Assembly: GCF_036248255.1 (NCBI RefSeq) | Contig: NZ_CP109178.1 | Coordinates: 2,294,001-2,358,000, forward strand | Direction of reading: 5' to 3' | DNA length: 64,000 bases | DNA from: Streptomyces sp. NBC_01717 | GTDB taxonomy: Bacteria; Actinomycetota; Actinomycetes; Streptomycetales; Streptomycetaceae | Part shown: positions 34,393 through 42,946 of the stretch, piece by piece | How the letters are laid out: each line of letters starts with the position of its first letter | How positions within the stretch are numbered: position 1 is the first letter of the stretch | Translations under genes and position numbers: made by a program | Notes under the pieces: model-generated | Databases searched by the model: none | What the model saw: only the letters and a program-made list of their open reading frames with translations | Told to the model about the DNA's origin: nothing

Positions 34393-35910
34393 TCAGTAGC
34401 CGGGAGCCAAGTGCTGCGCCGGGGCCGGTGAGGCGTAGGCGTTCACCACGCTGAAGGTGACCGCGGTCCGCTGAGACTTGTTGCCGCCCATGTCCACCGC
34501 GTGGCACTCAACGGTGTGCGGCCCCTCGGTCCAGGACCAGCCCGATTCCCACGACCAGCTGCTGTCCGGGGCCACCGGTGCCATGCCGAGCGGCATCCCC
34601 TCCTCCGCGAACTCCACATGCACCGCGCCCTGCGCATACCCCATGAGGCCGATGACCGGGCCCGGCACCTGCTGACCCGGAGCCGGCACCGAGATGACAG
34701 GGGCGGGGGCCGAGGGGCCGGCCGTCTGCTGCACCGGGAGCTGTCCGCCGGACGCCGCGTGCGGGCCCGCGGACGGGGAGCTCTGCGCCTGGACGGTGAA
34801 GACCGCTTCGGTGCGCGCGCTGTGGAATTTGTTGGCGTCCACTGCGAAGAGCCTGATGACGTGCTTCCCCTCGGCCCAGGTCCTGTCCGGTGCCCAGCTC
34901 CAGCTGCCGTCGGGGAGCACCTGCGACGAGCCTAGGTACTTGCCGTTCTCCCACAGGCTGATGCGCACAGCACCCGGAGCGCTTCCGACGAAACGTACGG
35001 CGTTTCCCGGCACCTCCTGATGGGGCACCGGCGTAGAAACCACGGGCGCGGGGAACCTATCACCGCGCATCTGGGAAGTGGACGAGAGATATGAGTCGAT
35101 GGCGGATGTGTCGCACTCCGGCTGCTCCTGGCCGTTGCTGACCACGCCTATGCGGGGAGTGATTCCGTCGACAAGGAGATTCAAGAGTCCCATAATGGTC
35201 GGGAGATTCCGCAGGGTGACTTTTCCATGACTCGCGATCAGAGGAGAGTCGTTGTAGACGAAATTGAAGTTCGTGTATCCCTGGAAGAGCCCGAGGAAAG
35301 GTTCGACATGGCGCGTGTACTGCTCGTCCTGGGGTGACGAGATGAGATAAATATTGGCATCGCGATACGTTCCCGACCCCACCACGTTGGGGAGCACGGA
35401 GTCGAGGATGTGCACCTTCTCGTCCGTCACTTCGCCCATCATCAACCGGGCCGCGCCCGGCATCGATTCCTTGACATAGGTGCCGACCCTGAACTGAGGC
35501 ACACTCGCCACCACGTTCCGGAAGCCGTACTTCAATCCGAAGTACAGTGCTGCCGTGCCGCCCTTGGAGCTGCCGAACATGGTGCAGTCGTCCGGTGTCA
35601 GGGAAAGTGCGTTCATGACGCGCGAGATTAGTTCGATGACAGACCTCTCCAGCGAAAAGTCCATCCCTTTACACAGGTAATAGCTATTCTGGCCGTCGAA
35701 CTGGTCACGGATCCACAATATGTTCGCACGGGTCTTGTCGAGTACCCCGTTCGCCCATCCCCACTCACCTGGGGCACCGAGGTTGGCGAAAACGACGAGC
35801 AGATGCCGGTTTCCGTTCTTCGCGTGGGAGAACCTGTACTCGATGGGAACTGACCCGGAGGCTTCGACACCGCTGAACACGGCACGTCCGGCCGGGGCTG
35901 CATTAGACAT
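34393..35910 (-). CDS. Asp2-like alpha/beta hydrolase with two Ig-like repeats
   Basis: Protein of 505 residues. Residues about 20-265 form an alpha/beta hydrolase-type domain with a nucleophile elbow GSSKGG at 113-118 (Ser115), a plausible acid in the SSPQDEQY segment and a His in ASHGKVT. The closest domain I can name is the accessory-Sec Asp2 family, whose members can O-acetylate glycans. The C-terminal half has two homologous Ig-like modules (about 285-380 and 405-495), each with a G-S-W-S-W or S-S-W-S-W strand and a HxIRLFAVD or HTVECHAVD end. No signal peptide. It overlaps the glycosyltransferase gene by 8 nt and probably modifies that enzyme's product. Confidence 0.65.
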   Translation of the reverse strand: MSNAAPAGRAVFSGVEASGSVPIEYRFSHAKNGNRHLLVVFANLGAPGEWGWANGVLDKTRANILWIRDQFDGQNSYYLCKGMDFSLERSVIELISRVMNALSLTPDDCTMFGSSKGGTAALYFGLKYGFRNVVASVPQFRVGTYVKESMPGAARLMMGEVTDEKVHILDSVLPNVVGSGTYRDANIYLISSPQDEQYTRHVEPFLGLFQGYTNFNFVYNDSPLIASHGKVTLRNLPTIMGLLNLLVDGITPRIGVVSNGQEQPECDTSAIDSYLSSTSQMRGDRFPAPVVSTPVPHQEVPGNAVRFVGSAPGAVRISLWENGKYLGSSQVLPDGSWSWAPDRTWAEGKHVIRLFAVDANKFHSARTEAVFTVQAQSSPSAGPHAASGGQLPVQQTAGPSAPAPVISVPAPGQQVPGPVIGLMGYAQGAVHVEFAEEGMPLGMAPVAPDSSWSWESGWSWTEGPHTVECHAVDMGGNKSQRTAVTFSVVNAYASPAPAQHLAPGY

Positions 35911-38900
35911 GTAGGGAATCCACTTCCTGCCGGTCCGGCTCGGCTGTAGGGCTGTTCATCAGCTGCCTGGGCACCACTCCGCCGCCACGGAGGGCCCGCT
36001 CCCTCGCCTGGGCGGAGTTGTAGCCGGAGCTGTAGGGCGTCACCGTCCCGACGGCCGGTGCCATCGCCTGCGCAGCGTCCAGGTCCCCGCCGGCGACCAG
36101 AATCCGGTCGGCGAGCCTGGCCGAGGCGTAGCCGTCGTCCAGGTCGCAGAACTCCTCCTGGAACCACCGGTATCGGTCCGCGTAGCCCTCCTGGATCCGG
36201 TCGATGTCCCGGATCGCGGATATCAGTTCGGCGGATTCGAAGACCAGCGGCCCCGGGGCACTCTCCTCGAAGTCGAAATAGAAGCCACGCAGTGTGTCGC
36301 GGTAGTGGTCCAGGTCGTAGGTGAAGAACAGGATCGGGCGCCCCGTGTTGACGAAGTCGAACATCAGGGACGAGTAGTCCGTGATCATCACATCGGCTAT
36401 GAGCGAGAGGTCGGCCATATCCGGATAGTCGGAGACGTCATAGACGAAGCCGTCCCCGGCGCCAGGAACCGGGTCCACCACATTCGGATGGCGACGCACC
36501 ATCAGCACATGGTCCGTACCGAGCCGCTCCCGCGCGTCGTCGAGATCGATACGGAAGTCGAACTTGTACTTCCCGGGTGCGTAGAACTGGTCGTCGCGCC
36601 ATGTGGGGGCGTACATGATGACGCGCTTGCCCGGCGGCAGCCCGATGCGCCGACGGATCTCCATCGCCCTGCGGCCTGTGTCGTGACGCCTCAGGATGTC
36701 GTTGCGCGGGTAGCCGCACTCGACCATTTCTCCGGGGAACCTGAAGGCCCTCTGGAGGATCGGAGTGGAGAAACTGTTGGGCGATACGAGCATGTCCCAG
36801 TTCTGGACTTCCTTCTCGACCCGCTCCAGATACCGCTGGTCCGCGAAGTGCACTGATTCGATGTCATGGCCGATGCGCTTGAGCGGCGTGCCGTGCCAGG
36901 TCTGGACGACGACCTGCTCGGGACGCTTCTGGAACCAGTCCGGGAGGTGGTTGTTGGCGACCACGTAACGCGAAGTCGCCAGGGCCTCGTACCACTCCGG
37001 CGACCACATGCGCACAGGTCTGGCGGTCGGAGGCACATCGACCTGGTCGTCACGCACCACCCAGAGGTGCTCCAGCGCGACCCCGCGCCGGACCATCTCC
37101 TCGTGCACCGCCCGAGGGCTGTCCGAGTACTGCGTTCCCTTGAAGGCGTCGAAGAGCACGGCCGGTCGAATGTCCTGACGCCGAGCCTGCGGGTACGCCC
37201 TGGTCCGCAGCAGCTTCTGCCGGTACGGACCTCGAGCCTCCTCGGGCATCGCGGACTGCACGAGCATCGAGAGCCTGTCGTAGGCCTCGGCCTGGAGTTC
37301 GTACCCTCGGTCGCCCTGTTCCATGTTCTGGGGCATGGAAGCGATGAGCTCCTGCTCGACCTTGATCATGAGGTCCGGCGAGCGGTCGTCCGGGGCTACG
37401 ACGGAGGGGTCCTGACGGCGCAGGAAGAAGTCCCAGCGGCCCGCGGCGAGAGGGATGTCACCCGCCAGCGTCCTCATCGCGGCGGGGGTGAGGACACAGC
37501 GGAACCTGTTTCCGTCCCACTGGATCGGCACGGCCCGTTCGGCGCCATGAGCACGGGAGCGGACGACCACGTGGGCGGCGACCCGCTCGGCAGGACCGAG
37601 CAGGTCGGCACACGAGTAGCCACAGACGAGCTCCAGCGCACCGCCCTCGAGCCAGGCACCGTCCGAGAGGAGGGGCAGGGCAGCGCGTTCGAACAGCACC
37701 ACATACCCCGAACCGTTCCGGTGAACGACGATCTCGCGGTCGCCATCCTCCGTCTGCAGAGATACCGGCATGCGGTAGTGGCCGTCCTGGGCCTCCTCGG
37801 CCATCACCGGGTAGAGAGGCGTCTTGCGCCCCTCCATGTGCACGGTGACCTTCCAGCCGTTGCTGCCCATGGTCCACGCCTGAGGCACCGCATCGCCCGT
37901 GGCCCGCGAGCCGGGCACCACGTTGGCCAGTGGGACACGGGTGACGAACGTGCACCAGCCCTCGCCGCCGGGCTGGAAACTCAGCCAGGAATCATGGCGG
38001 CCCGCACCATTCATGCTGGTGACACGGAACTTGCCCCACTCGGGAATCGTCGGACCGAGATAGACACCGCCGATTTCCAGATGCTCGCCGACGACACGGT
38101 GCCTCGTGATGCGGCACCGGACGACCTCCACCCGGAGCTTCAGACTGCCCTGCACGAACAACGGAACGATGCGGGTGTTCTTGTCGACGTACCGGTACGG
38201 CGGGTTGGCCGCCGTACCGGCGCCACCGCGGCCGATGCTCTTGTAACGGAACAGCCCGCGACTGAACACACCGGCTGCGACATCCCAGGTTCCCTCGACC
38301 CACTCACCCTTCTTTTTCAGCCGGGTGGTGTCGAAGCGGCTCTCGAAGCCCGCCCAGTCGTAGCAGTAGCGGTTCTGGTTGGAATGCTCGGTCGCCTGGG
38401 GGTAATACGTCGTTTTGGCCAGGTTGACGAGGGTGCTTCCGGTCTTCTTGTTGCGCAGTGCCAGCATTTTCGTTGACATGTGCCGCTTGTGCACATTGAT
38501 GAAACGCACATAGGCGGAACCGGTCAGCGTCAGCCACTCGCCGTTCCACTGCACCCCGGTGGCCGAGCTGTAGGGCGACAGTTCCTTGTCGAGCCGGTAG
38601 TCACGCTTGTAGAGACCCGTCTTGCGGTTCCCCAGATGCGGATAGTTCAGGTACCGGTGCAGTCGGCGGCGTACCGGAAGCGGCCCACCCTTGCGCTCGA
38701 ACTCGACGACGTCGAGCAGTTCATCGAGCTGACCCTGGTGGACAAGGAGCCACTTGATGCGGGCGTCCGCGGGAAGCTCTTCGATGATGCCCTCGTCCGC
38801 CTCGCTCAGAAACTCCTGGGCCCAGTGCATGAAGGCATCGCGATATTCCTCGTCGGCGTCGGGAAGCACCTTCAGATGGAGCATGAGGTCCGACTTGAGG

Positions 38901-39694
38901 CAGGCGAGGTCGTACTTGCGCTTGTGGTCCCTGAACGACCGCGACCGGTGCTGCCCGAGGAAGCGGCTCACGGACTGCACGGCGGCGACCCGGTCACGCA
39001 GATTGCTGAGCTCGGTGTGCCGCTGGGTGATGGAAGGGGCGGCTCCGCCTTCCCGCCGGCGCCAGAAGTACACGATGTCGGTGATGACATCGACCTTCTC
39101 GGCCCGGAAGTGGGCGAACATGTTCACCCAGGAGTCCTCGTACATGACTCCTTCGGGGAACTGAATGAAGTGATAGTCCCAGAAAGAACGGCGGAACACC
39201 TTGTTCCAGACGGTTCGGTCGTAGATCAGTGCCTCGAACCGGGTGATGTGCGTTCCACGGCGGTCACGCTGCATCGGCCCCTTGTGAAGAGGAGACTGCC
39301 ACTTCGTGGTGGAGTTCATCATCTGGACATTGCCCGAAACGAAATCCGAACCGGACTCCGTGAGAGTGCGGATGAGCAACTCATAGGCGTATTCCGGAAT
39401 GACGTCGTCGCCATCGGCGAAGACCAGGAACTCACCTGCCGGATGCATGGCACGAAGACCTGTATTGCGAGCGTGGCCGGGGCCGTGCGACTCCTGGCGT
39501 ATCAGCCGGAAGCGGGGGTCCCGTGCGCAGAATTCCTGAGCGATCTGGGTGGACTGATCGGTCGAGCCGTCATCAACCATGATGACTTCGAACTCACGGA
39601 ACGTCTGGCGTGCGATCGACTCCAGGCACTCGGCAAGATAGATCTCAACATCCTGAAACGGGACGATGACACTCAGGCGCGGCCCGTCGGCCAT
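35903..39694 (-). CDS. GT2 glycosyltransferase fused to CDP-glycerol glycerophosphotransferase
   Basis: Protein of 1263 residues. Residues 1-270 are a GT2 domain with VDDGSTDQS at 40-48 and the metal-binding DGDD at 94-97. Residues about 330-860 are a large middle part, mostly beta-rich and not recognised. The C-terminal 390 residues form a TagB/TagF-type domain: VVQTWHGTPLKRIGHD, CGYPRNDIL, MYAPTWRDDQ, RRHPNVVDP and MITDYSSLMFDF. Together these suit synthesis of a teichoic-acid-like polymer at the inner membrane face. No signal peptide or membrane helix is visible. It starts 326 nt from the next upstream gene, behind a likely operator. Confidence 0.9.
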   Translation of the reverse strand: MADGPRLSVIVPFQDVEIYLAECLESIARQTFREFEVIMVDDGSTDQSTQIAQEFCARDPRFRLIRQESHGPGHARNTGLRAMHPAGEFLVFADGDDVIPEYAYELLIRTLTESGSDFVSGNVQMMNSTTKWQSPLHKGPMQRDRRGTHITRFEALIYDRTVWNKVFRRSFWDYHFIQFPEGVMYEDSWVNMFAHFRAEKVDVITDIVYFWRRREGGAAPSITQRHTELSNLRDRVAAVQSVSRFLGQHRSRSFRDHKRKYDLACLKSDLMLHLKVLPDADEEYRDAFMHWAQEFLSEADEGIIEELPADARIKWLLVHQGQLDELLDVVEFERKGGPLPVRRRLHRYLNYPHLGNRKTGLYKRDYRLDKELSPYSSATGVQWNGEWLTLTGSAYVRFINVHKRHMSTKMLALRNKKTGSTLVNLAKTTYYPQATEHSNQNRYCYDWAGFESRFDTTRLKKKGEWVEGTWDVAAGVFSRGLFRYKSIGRGGAGTAANPPYRYVDKNTRIVPLFVQGSLKLRVEVVRCRITRHRVVGEHLEIGGVYLGPTIPEWGKFRVTSMNGAGRHDSWLSFQPGGEGWCTFVTRVPLANVVPGSRATGDAVPQAWTMGSNGWKVTVHMEGRKTPLYPVMAEEAQDGHYRMPVSLQTEDGDREIVVHRNGSGYVVLFERAALPLLSDGAWLEGGALELVCGYSCADLLGPAERVAAHVVVRSRAHGAERAVPIQWDGNRFRCVLTPAAMRTLAGDIPLAAGRWDFFLRRQDPSVVAPDDRSPDLMIKVEQELIASMPQNMEQGDRGYELQAEAYDRLSMLVQSAMPEEARGPYRQKLLRTRAYPQARRQDIRPAVLFDAFKGTQYSDSPRAVHEEMVRRGVALEHLWVVRDDQVDVPPTARPVRMWSPEWYEALATSRYVVANNHLPDWFQKRPEQVVVQTWHGTPLKRIGHDIESVHFADQRYLERVEKEVQNWDMLVSPNSFSTPILQRAFRFPGEMVECGYPRNDILRRHDTGRRAMEIRRRIGLPPGKRVIMYAPTWRDDQFYAPGKYKFDFRIDLDDARERLGTDHVLMVRRHPNVVDPVPGAGDGFVYDVSDYPDMADLSLIADVMITDYSSLMFDFVNTGRPILFFTYDLDHYRDTLRGFYFDFEESAPGPLVFESAELISAIRDIDRIQEGYADRYRWFQEEFCDLDDGYASARLADRILVAGGDLDAAQAMAPAVGTVTPYSSGYNSAQARERALRGGGVVPRQLMNSPTAEPDRQEVDSLHV

Positions 39695-40020
39695 GCTTCA
39701 CACTCCAGTTCACGGCGGCAGAGCGCGCCAGCGCCACCACCAACATCCAACTCTGCGCACCGCCTTCGCCGAGCCATGGGGGGCCCAGGGTCGGACCGAA
39801 CCGACCGCTGGTCGCTCAACTCTTGAAACTGTTGCGTCAGACGCAAAGCTTAAGTGAACATTAAAGGATGTCAATGTGCAGGTTCCGCGAGGGTCCACGA
39901 AACGCTCTGGACATGTGAGAGTGATTGAAGTCATGGCGCTCGCCGTACAACCCTTACGGGGTGTCATGAATGCGCCGTAGATTGCCTACCGAGTGTGAAA
40001 GAGAGTCCGGTCGGCTCTTC
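39695..40020. other. 326-nt gap upstream of the glycosyltransferase operon
   Basis: Contains an AT-rich stretch around 39830-39880, unusual for this genome, which is the likely promoter of the leftward glycosyltransferase-esterase operon. A palindrome at 39832-39846 is listed separately. The end near 40020 carries the 3' side of the leftward propeller-like gene. No gene is seen. Confidence 0.5.
39832..39846. promoter_or_regulatory. Candidate operator TTGCGTCAGACGCAA
   Basis: A 15-bp palindrome with 7-bp arms and one central base, placed about 140 nt ahead of the glycosyltransferase start in the AT-rich promoter region. Not recognised as a known regulon motif. Confidence 0.35.
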
Positions 40021-41166
40021 TCAGAGGGTCTGCCACTCGGCGAGCGTGAGTCCCGGGCCGTCCGTCTGCCGGGCCACTCGGGGTTCCCCACTGTCGTCGA
40101 TCACGGCCATGACCACCCTCCCGAAGGCGTCCTCAGCCAGCGCCGGCGAGCCCGAACAGGACATTCCGGTGTCCGACCACCACATGCCGTTGCTCTCGCC
40201 CTCGGTCACTCCCACACCGATCACCGCTGTGCCGTTCGCCCCCCGGTGAGCCAGCAAGGTGCAGTCGTAGCCGTCCACGAACGCACGCACGGTCGAATGG
40301 GGACCGTCGCCCGGAGCCCCACCGAGCGGCATCGGCCAACCTCCGGCCCGGTACGCCACCACACCGAGGCCTCCGGGATCGGTCCAGTAGTAGGTGGTCC
40401 GGTCGGGACCCGTCTCCAGACCGGCCGCCGTGCCGGGGCACACCGCGAACCGTGAGGGCTGCGCTTCGCCCCATGGCCCGCCGGGCTTCTGCTGGCTCCA
40501 GTGCGCCGTACCCAGCTGCGTCGACGCGAAGATCTCGACCCGGTCCGTCGAGAGAGCGACGATCGTCGGAGCGGACTCGATGCCACTGCCCCCGAGGTCC
40601 TCCCAGGCCCGCCACTTACCGTCCGGCTGCTCACGGCGGAGAGCGAGACCGCCATGAGCGTTCGGCAGACAGATGTGCACTACGCCCGACGGCGTCACCA
40701 CGCCGACCGGCACCCCGATCCCACGGGACGATTCCGCGTCCTTGTGCGGGTTGCCGAGGGAGCGCCACTGCGAGACCGGGCGGCCCGTCTGGTACTGGAT
40801 GGCGTACATGATGTCGGCCACCGCCGACTTGCCGGCAGCACGCCGCTCGCGGCGGGCGATGAAATGCACATAGCCGTTGCTGTCCTGCACGAGAGACAGG
40901 TCGGTCAGATGCGGCGCCGCGAAGAACTCGGGACGAGTCCACCCTGGACCACCGGGGCTCTGTTCGGTCCATCGCTGCAGACCGCCCTCAGCCGAGGCGT
41001 ACACCGTGAGCCGGCCATCCCTGCCCCGGGTGAGCCATGCGCCCCGAAGTGCACGAGAGCCGACGGAAGCCCTTGAGGTCTCACGAGTGCCGTGCTCCAG
41101 CATGGGTCTGCAGCCACCTTCCAGAACTGACATCCGACGACTCGCGCAGTATTTCGAATCTGCCAC
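40021..41166 (-). CDS. Beta-propeller-like (PLL/tectonin-like) protein of unknown role
   Basis: Protein of 381 residues from ATG 41166 with GGGGGT 6 nt upstream; starts at internal Met residues 12 or 22 are possible. After about 35 residues, repeats of about 45-60 residues each contain a Trp-rich strand followed by a Gly/Pro turn: WTEQSPGGPGWTRPEFF, VSQWRSLGNPH, KWRAWEDLGGSG, HWSQQKPGGPWGEAQ. This resembles PLL-like lectin propellers, which bind sugars. No signal peptide is obvious. It lies between the glycosyltransferase and the LCP gene, which makes glycan binding attractive but unproven. Confidence 0.6.
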   Translation of the reverse strand: MADSKYCASRRMSVLEGGCRPMLEHGTRETSRASVGSRALRGAWLTRGRDGRLTVYASAEGGLQRWTEQSPGGPGWTRPEFFAAPHLTDLSLVQDSNGYVHFIARRERRAAGKSAVADIMYAIQYQTGRPVSQWRSLGNPHKDAESSRGIGVPVGVVTPSGVVHICLPNAHGGLALRREQPDGKWRAWEDLGGSGIESAPTIVALSTDRVEIFASTQLGTAHWSQQKPGGPWGEAQPSRFAVCPGTAAGLETGPDRTTYYWTDPGGLGVVAYRAGGWPMPLGGAPGDGPHSTVRAFVDGYDCTLLAHRGANGTAVIGVGVTEGESNGMWWSDTGMSCSGSPALAEDAFGRVVMAVIDDSGEPRVARQTDGPGLTLAEWQTL

Positions 41167-41398
41167 ATCTTAAACCCCCGTATCCAAAGGCGTTCCAAAC
41201 CTGTGGCCTGTCACAACGAAGCCTCGCCGAGATCCGGAAGTCGCCGGTCCACCGCACACCGCTTCACGCCACTCGTACGCACATCCGATCGACTGTCTAT
41301 AGTTCACAGTCACCAGGAAAAGACGGACCGGCTCTTCCCCCCACCCGAGTCCACCCCACCCAGCCCTTCCGGGCGACGAGACAAGGGACTCGAGCAGG

Positions 41399-42499
41399 AT
41401 GAGCCACGACGCCATGCCCCCGGGCCCGCGCGCCTCCCGACGAGCAGGAACTCCGCAGCAGGGCCGCAAGAAGGACCGCAAGCGCCACCGCGGCCTCAAG
41501 ATCACGCTCGGCATTGTGCTCGTGCTGCTGCTCGCCGCCGGCGGCACCCTCTACTGGATGTACAGCCAGCTCGACGGGAACATCAAGGGCGTCGACATCA
41601 ACAAGGCGCTCGGGGACGACCGCCCGGAGAAGCTGCCCACCAGCGGTCAGAATCTGCTGGTGCTCGGCTCCGACTCGCGGGCCGGTGCCGAGAACAAGGA
41701 GCTGGGGGGCGGCGGCAGCGTCAGCGGCGCCCGGTCCGACACCGCGATGGTGGTGCACATACCCGAGGGCCGGCAGAAGGCCGTCGCCGTGTCCATTCCG
41801 CGCGACACCCTCGTCACCCGGCCCGAGTGCACCAAGGCCGACGGTTCGACGACACCGTCCGCGAACCGTGTGATGTTCAACTCCGTCTACTCCCAGATCG
41901 GTCCGGCCTGTGTGGTCAAGACCGTCGAGAAGATGTCCGGGGTCCGGATCGACCACTACCTGGAGATCAACTTCGCCGGGTTCAAGGACCTGGTGGACGC
42001 CATCGGCGGGGTCACGGTCGATGTCCCGCAGGATATCCGCGACACGTCGTCCGGTCTCGACCTCACGGCAGGCCCGCACAAGCTCGACGGCACCCAGTCC
42101 CTCGCGTACGTCCGCACCCGGCACGGCATCGGCGACGGCAGCGACCTGGGCCGGATCGGGCTCCAGCAGCAGTTCCTCCTCGCGCTGCTGAGCGAGGTCA
42201 AGTCGCAGGATCTGCTGGGCAGCCCGACGAACTCGTACAAGATCGCCAACTCGGCCACCAAGTCGCTGACCACCGACTCCGGGCTCGCCTCGCTGAAGTC
42301 CCTCGCGGAGTTCGCCCGGTCGATGAACGGCGTGGACCCGAGCACGATGGAAACGATCATGCTTCCGGTCGCGTACGACAAGCAGGACCCCAACCGGGTG
42401 GTGGCGGCCCAGCCGCAGGCCGGTGACCTCTGGAAGGCGATCCGCAAGGACGGCACGATCCCGGAGTCGGCGAAGAAGTCCCCCGCCACCGGCGGCTGA
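41399..42499 (+). CDS. LCP (LytR-CpsA-Psr) family glycopolymer ligase
   Basis: Protein of 366 residues from ATG 41399. A short basic cytoplasmic N-terminus and one transmembrane helix (residues 34-55) place the LCP domain outside. That domain includes NLLVLGSDSRAG, SDTAMVVHIPEG, VAVSIPRDTLV with its essential Arg, FNSVYSQIGP, and YVRTRHGIGDGSDLGRIGLQ. LCP enzymes transfer teichoic acid or other glycopolymers from lipid carrier to peptidoglycan. The neighbouring glycosyltransferase/CDP-glycerol enzyme is a natural source of its substrate; this link is inferred from position. Confidence 0.94.
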   Translation: MSHDAMPPGPRASRRAGTPQQGRKKDRKRHRGLKITLGIVLVLLLAAGGTLYWMYSQLDGNIKGVDINKALGDDRPEKLPTSGQNLLVLGSDSRAGAENKELGGGGSVSGARSDTAMVVHIPEGRQKAVAVSIPRDTLVTRPECTKADGSTTPSANRVMFNSVYSQIGPACVVKTVEKMSGVRIDHYLEINFAGFKDLVDAIGGVTVDVPQDIRDTSSGLDLTAGPHKLDGTQSLAYVRTRHGIGDGSDLGRIGLQQQFLLALLSEVKSQDLLGSPTNSYKIANSATKSLTTDSGLASLKSLAEFARSMNGVDPSTMETIMLPVAYDKQDPNRVVAAQPQAGDLWKAIRKDGTIPESAKKSPATGG

Positions 42500-42537
42500 C
42501 GGACCGTGCGGCGGCCGGTGCGTGACACCCTTTTGGG

Positions 42538-42945
42538 ATGCTGACCGAACGGACCCTGGTGATCGTGGACGCGGCCAATGTGGTCGGGTCGGTGCCGGAC
42601 GGCTGGTGGCGGGACCGGCTCGGGGCAGCCGAACGGCTGCGGGACTCCCTGGTCCCGTTCGCCGCGGCCGGTCTGCCCGGGCATCCCGGCCCCGTCGAGC
42701 TGGTGCTGGTCGTCGAGGGCGCGGCCCGTGGCATCGCGTCGGTGCCGGGGGTACGGGTGGAGTCCGCGCCCGGCAGCGGGGACGACCGGATCGTCGACCT
42801 CGTCGTCGCCGAGGCGGCTCCGCCCGCGAACCGCGACTGTGTCGTGGTGACGGCCGACCGGGAGCTGCGGCAGCGGGTGGAGGCGTACGGGGCGCAGTGC
42901 ACGGGCCCCCGTGCCGTACGGCCACTGCCGCCTCGCAAGGACTGA
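42538..42945 (+). CDS. Small NYN/PIN-like domain protein
   Basis: Protein of 135 residues starting MLTERTLVIVDAANVVGS at 42538. The Asp/Asn motif VDAANVVGSVPDGWWRDR, a central GSGDDRIVDLV and a C-terminal VVVTADRELRQRVEAYG match the acidic metal site of the NYN branch of PIN-like nucleases. Some databases label such proteins NTP pyrophosphohydrolase; I see no MazG or Nudix motif. RNA cleavage is therefore the most plausible role. Its stop is one base from the convergent permease stop. Confidence 0.8.
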   Translation: MLTERTLVIVDAANVVGSVPDGWWRDRLGAAERLRDSLVPFAAAGLPGHPGPVELVLVVEGAARGIASVPGVRVESAPGSGDDRIVDLVVAEAAPPANRDCVVVTADRELRQRVEAYGAQCTGPRAVRPLPPRKD

Positions 42946-42946
42946 C

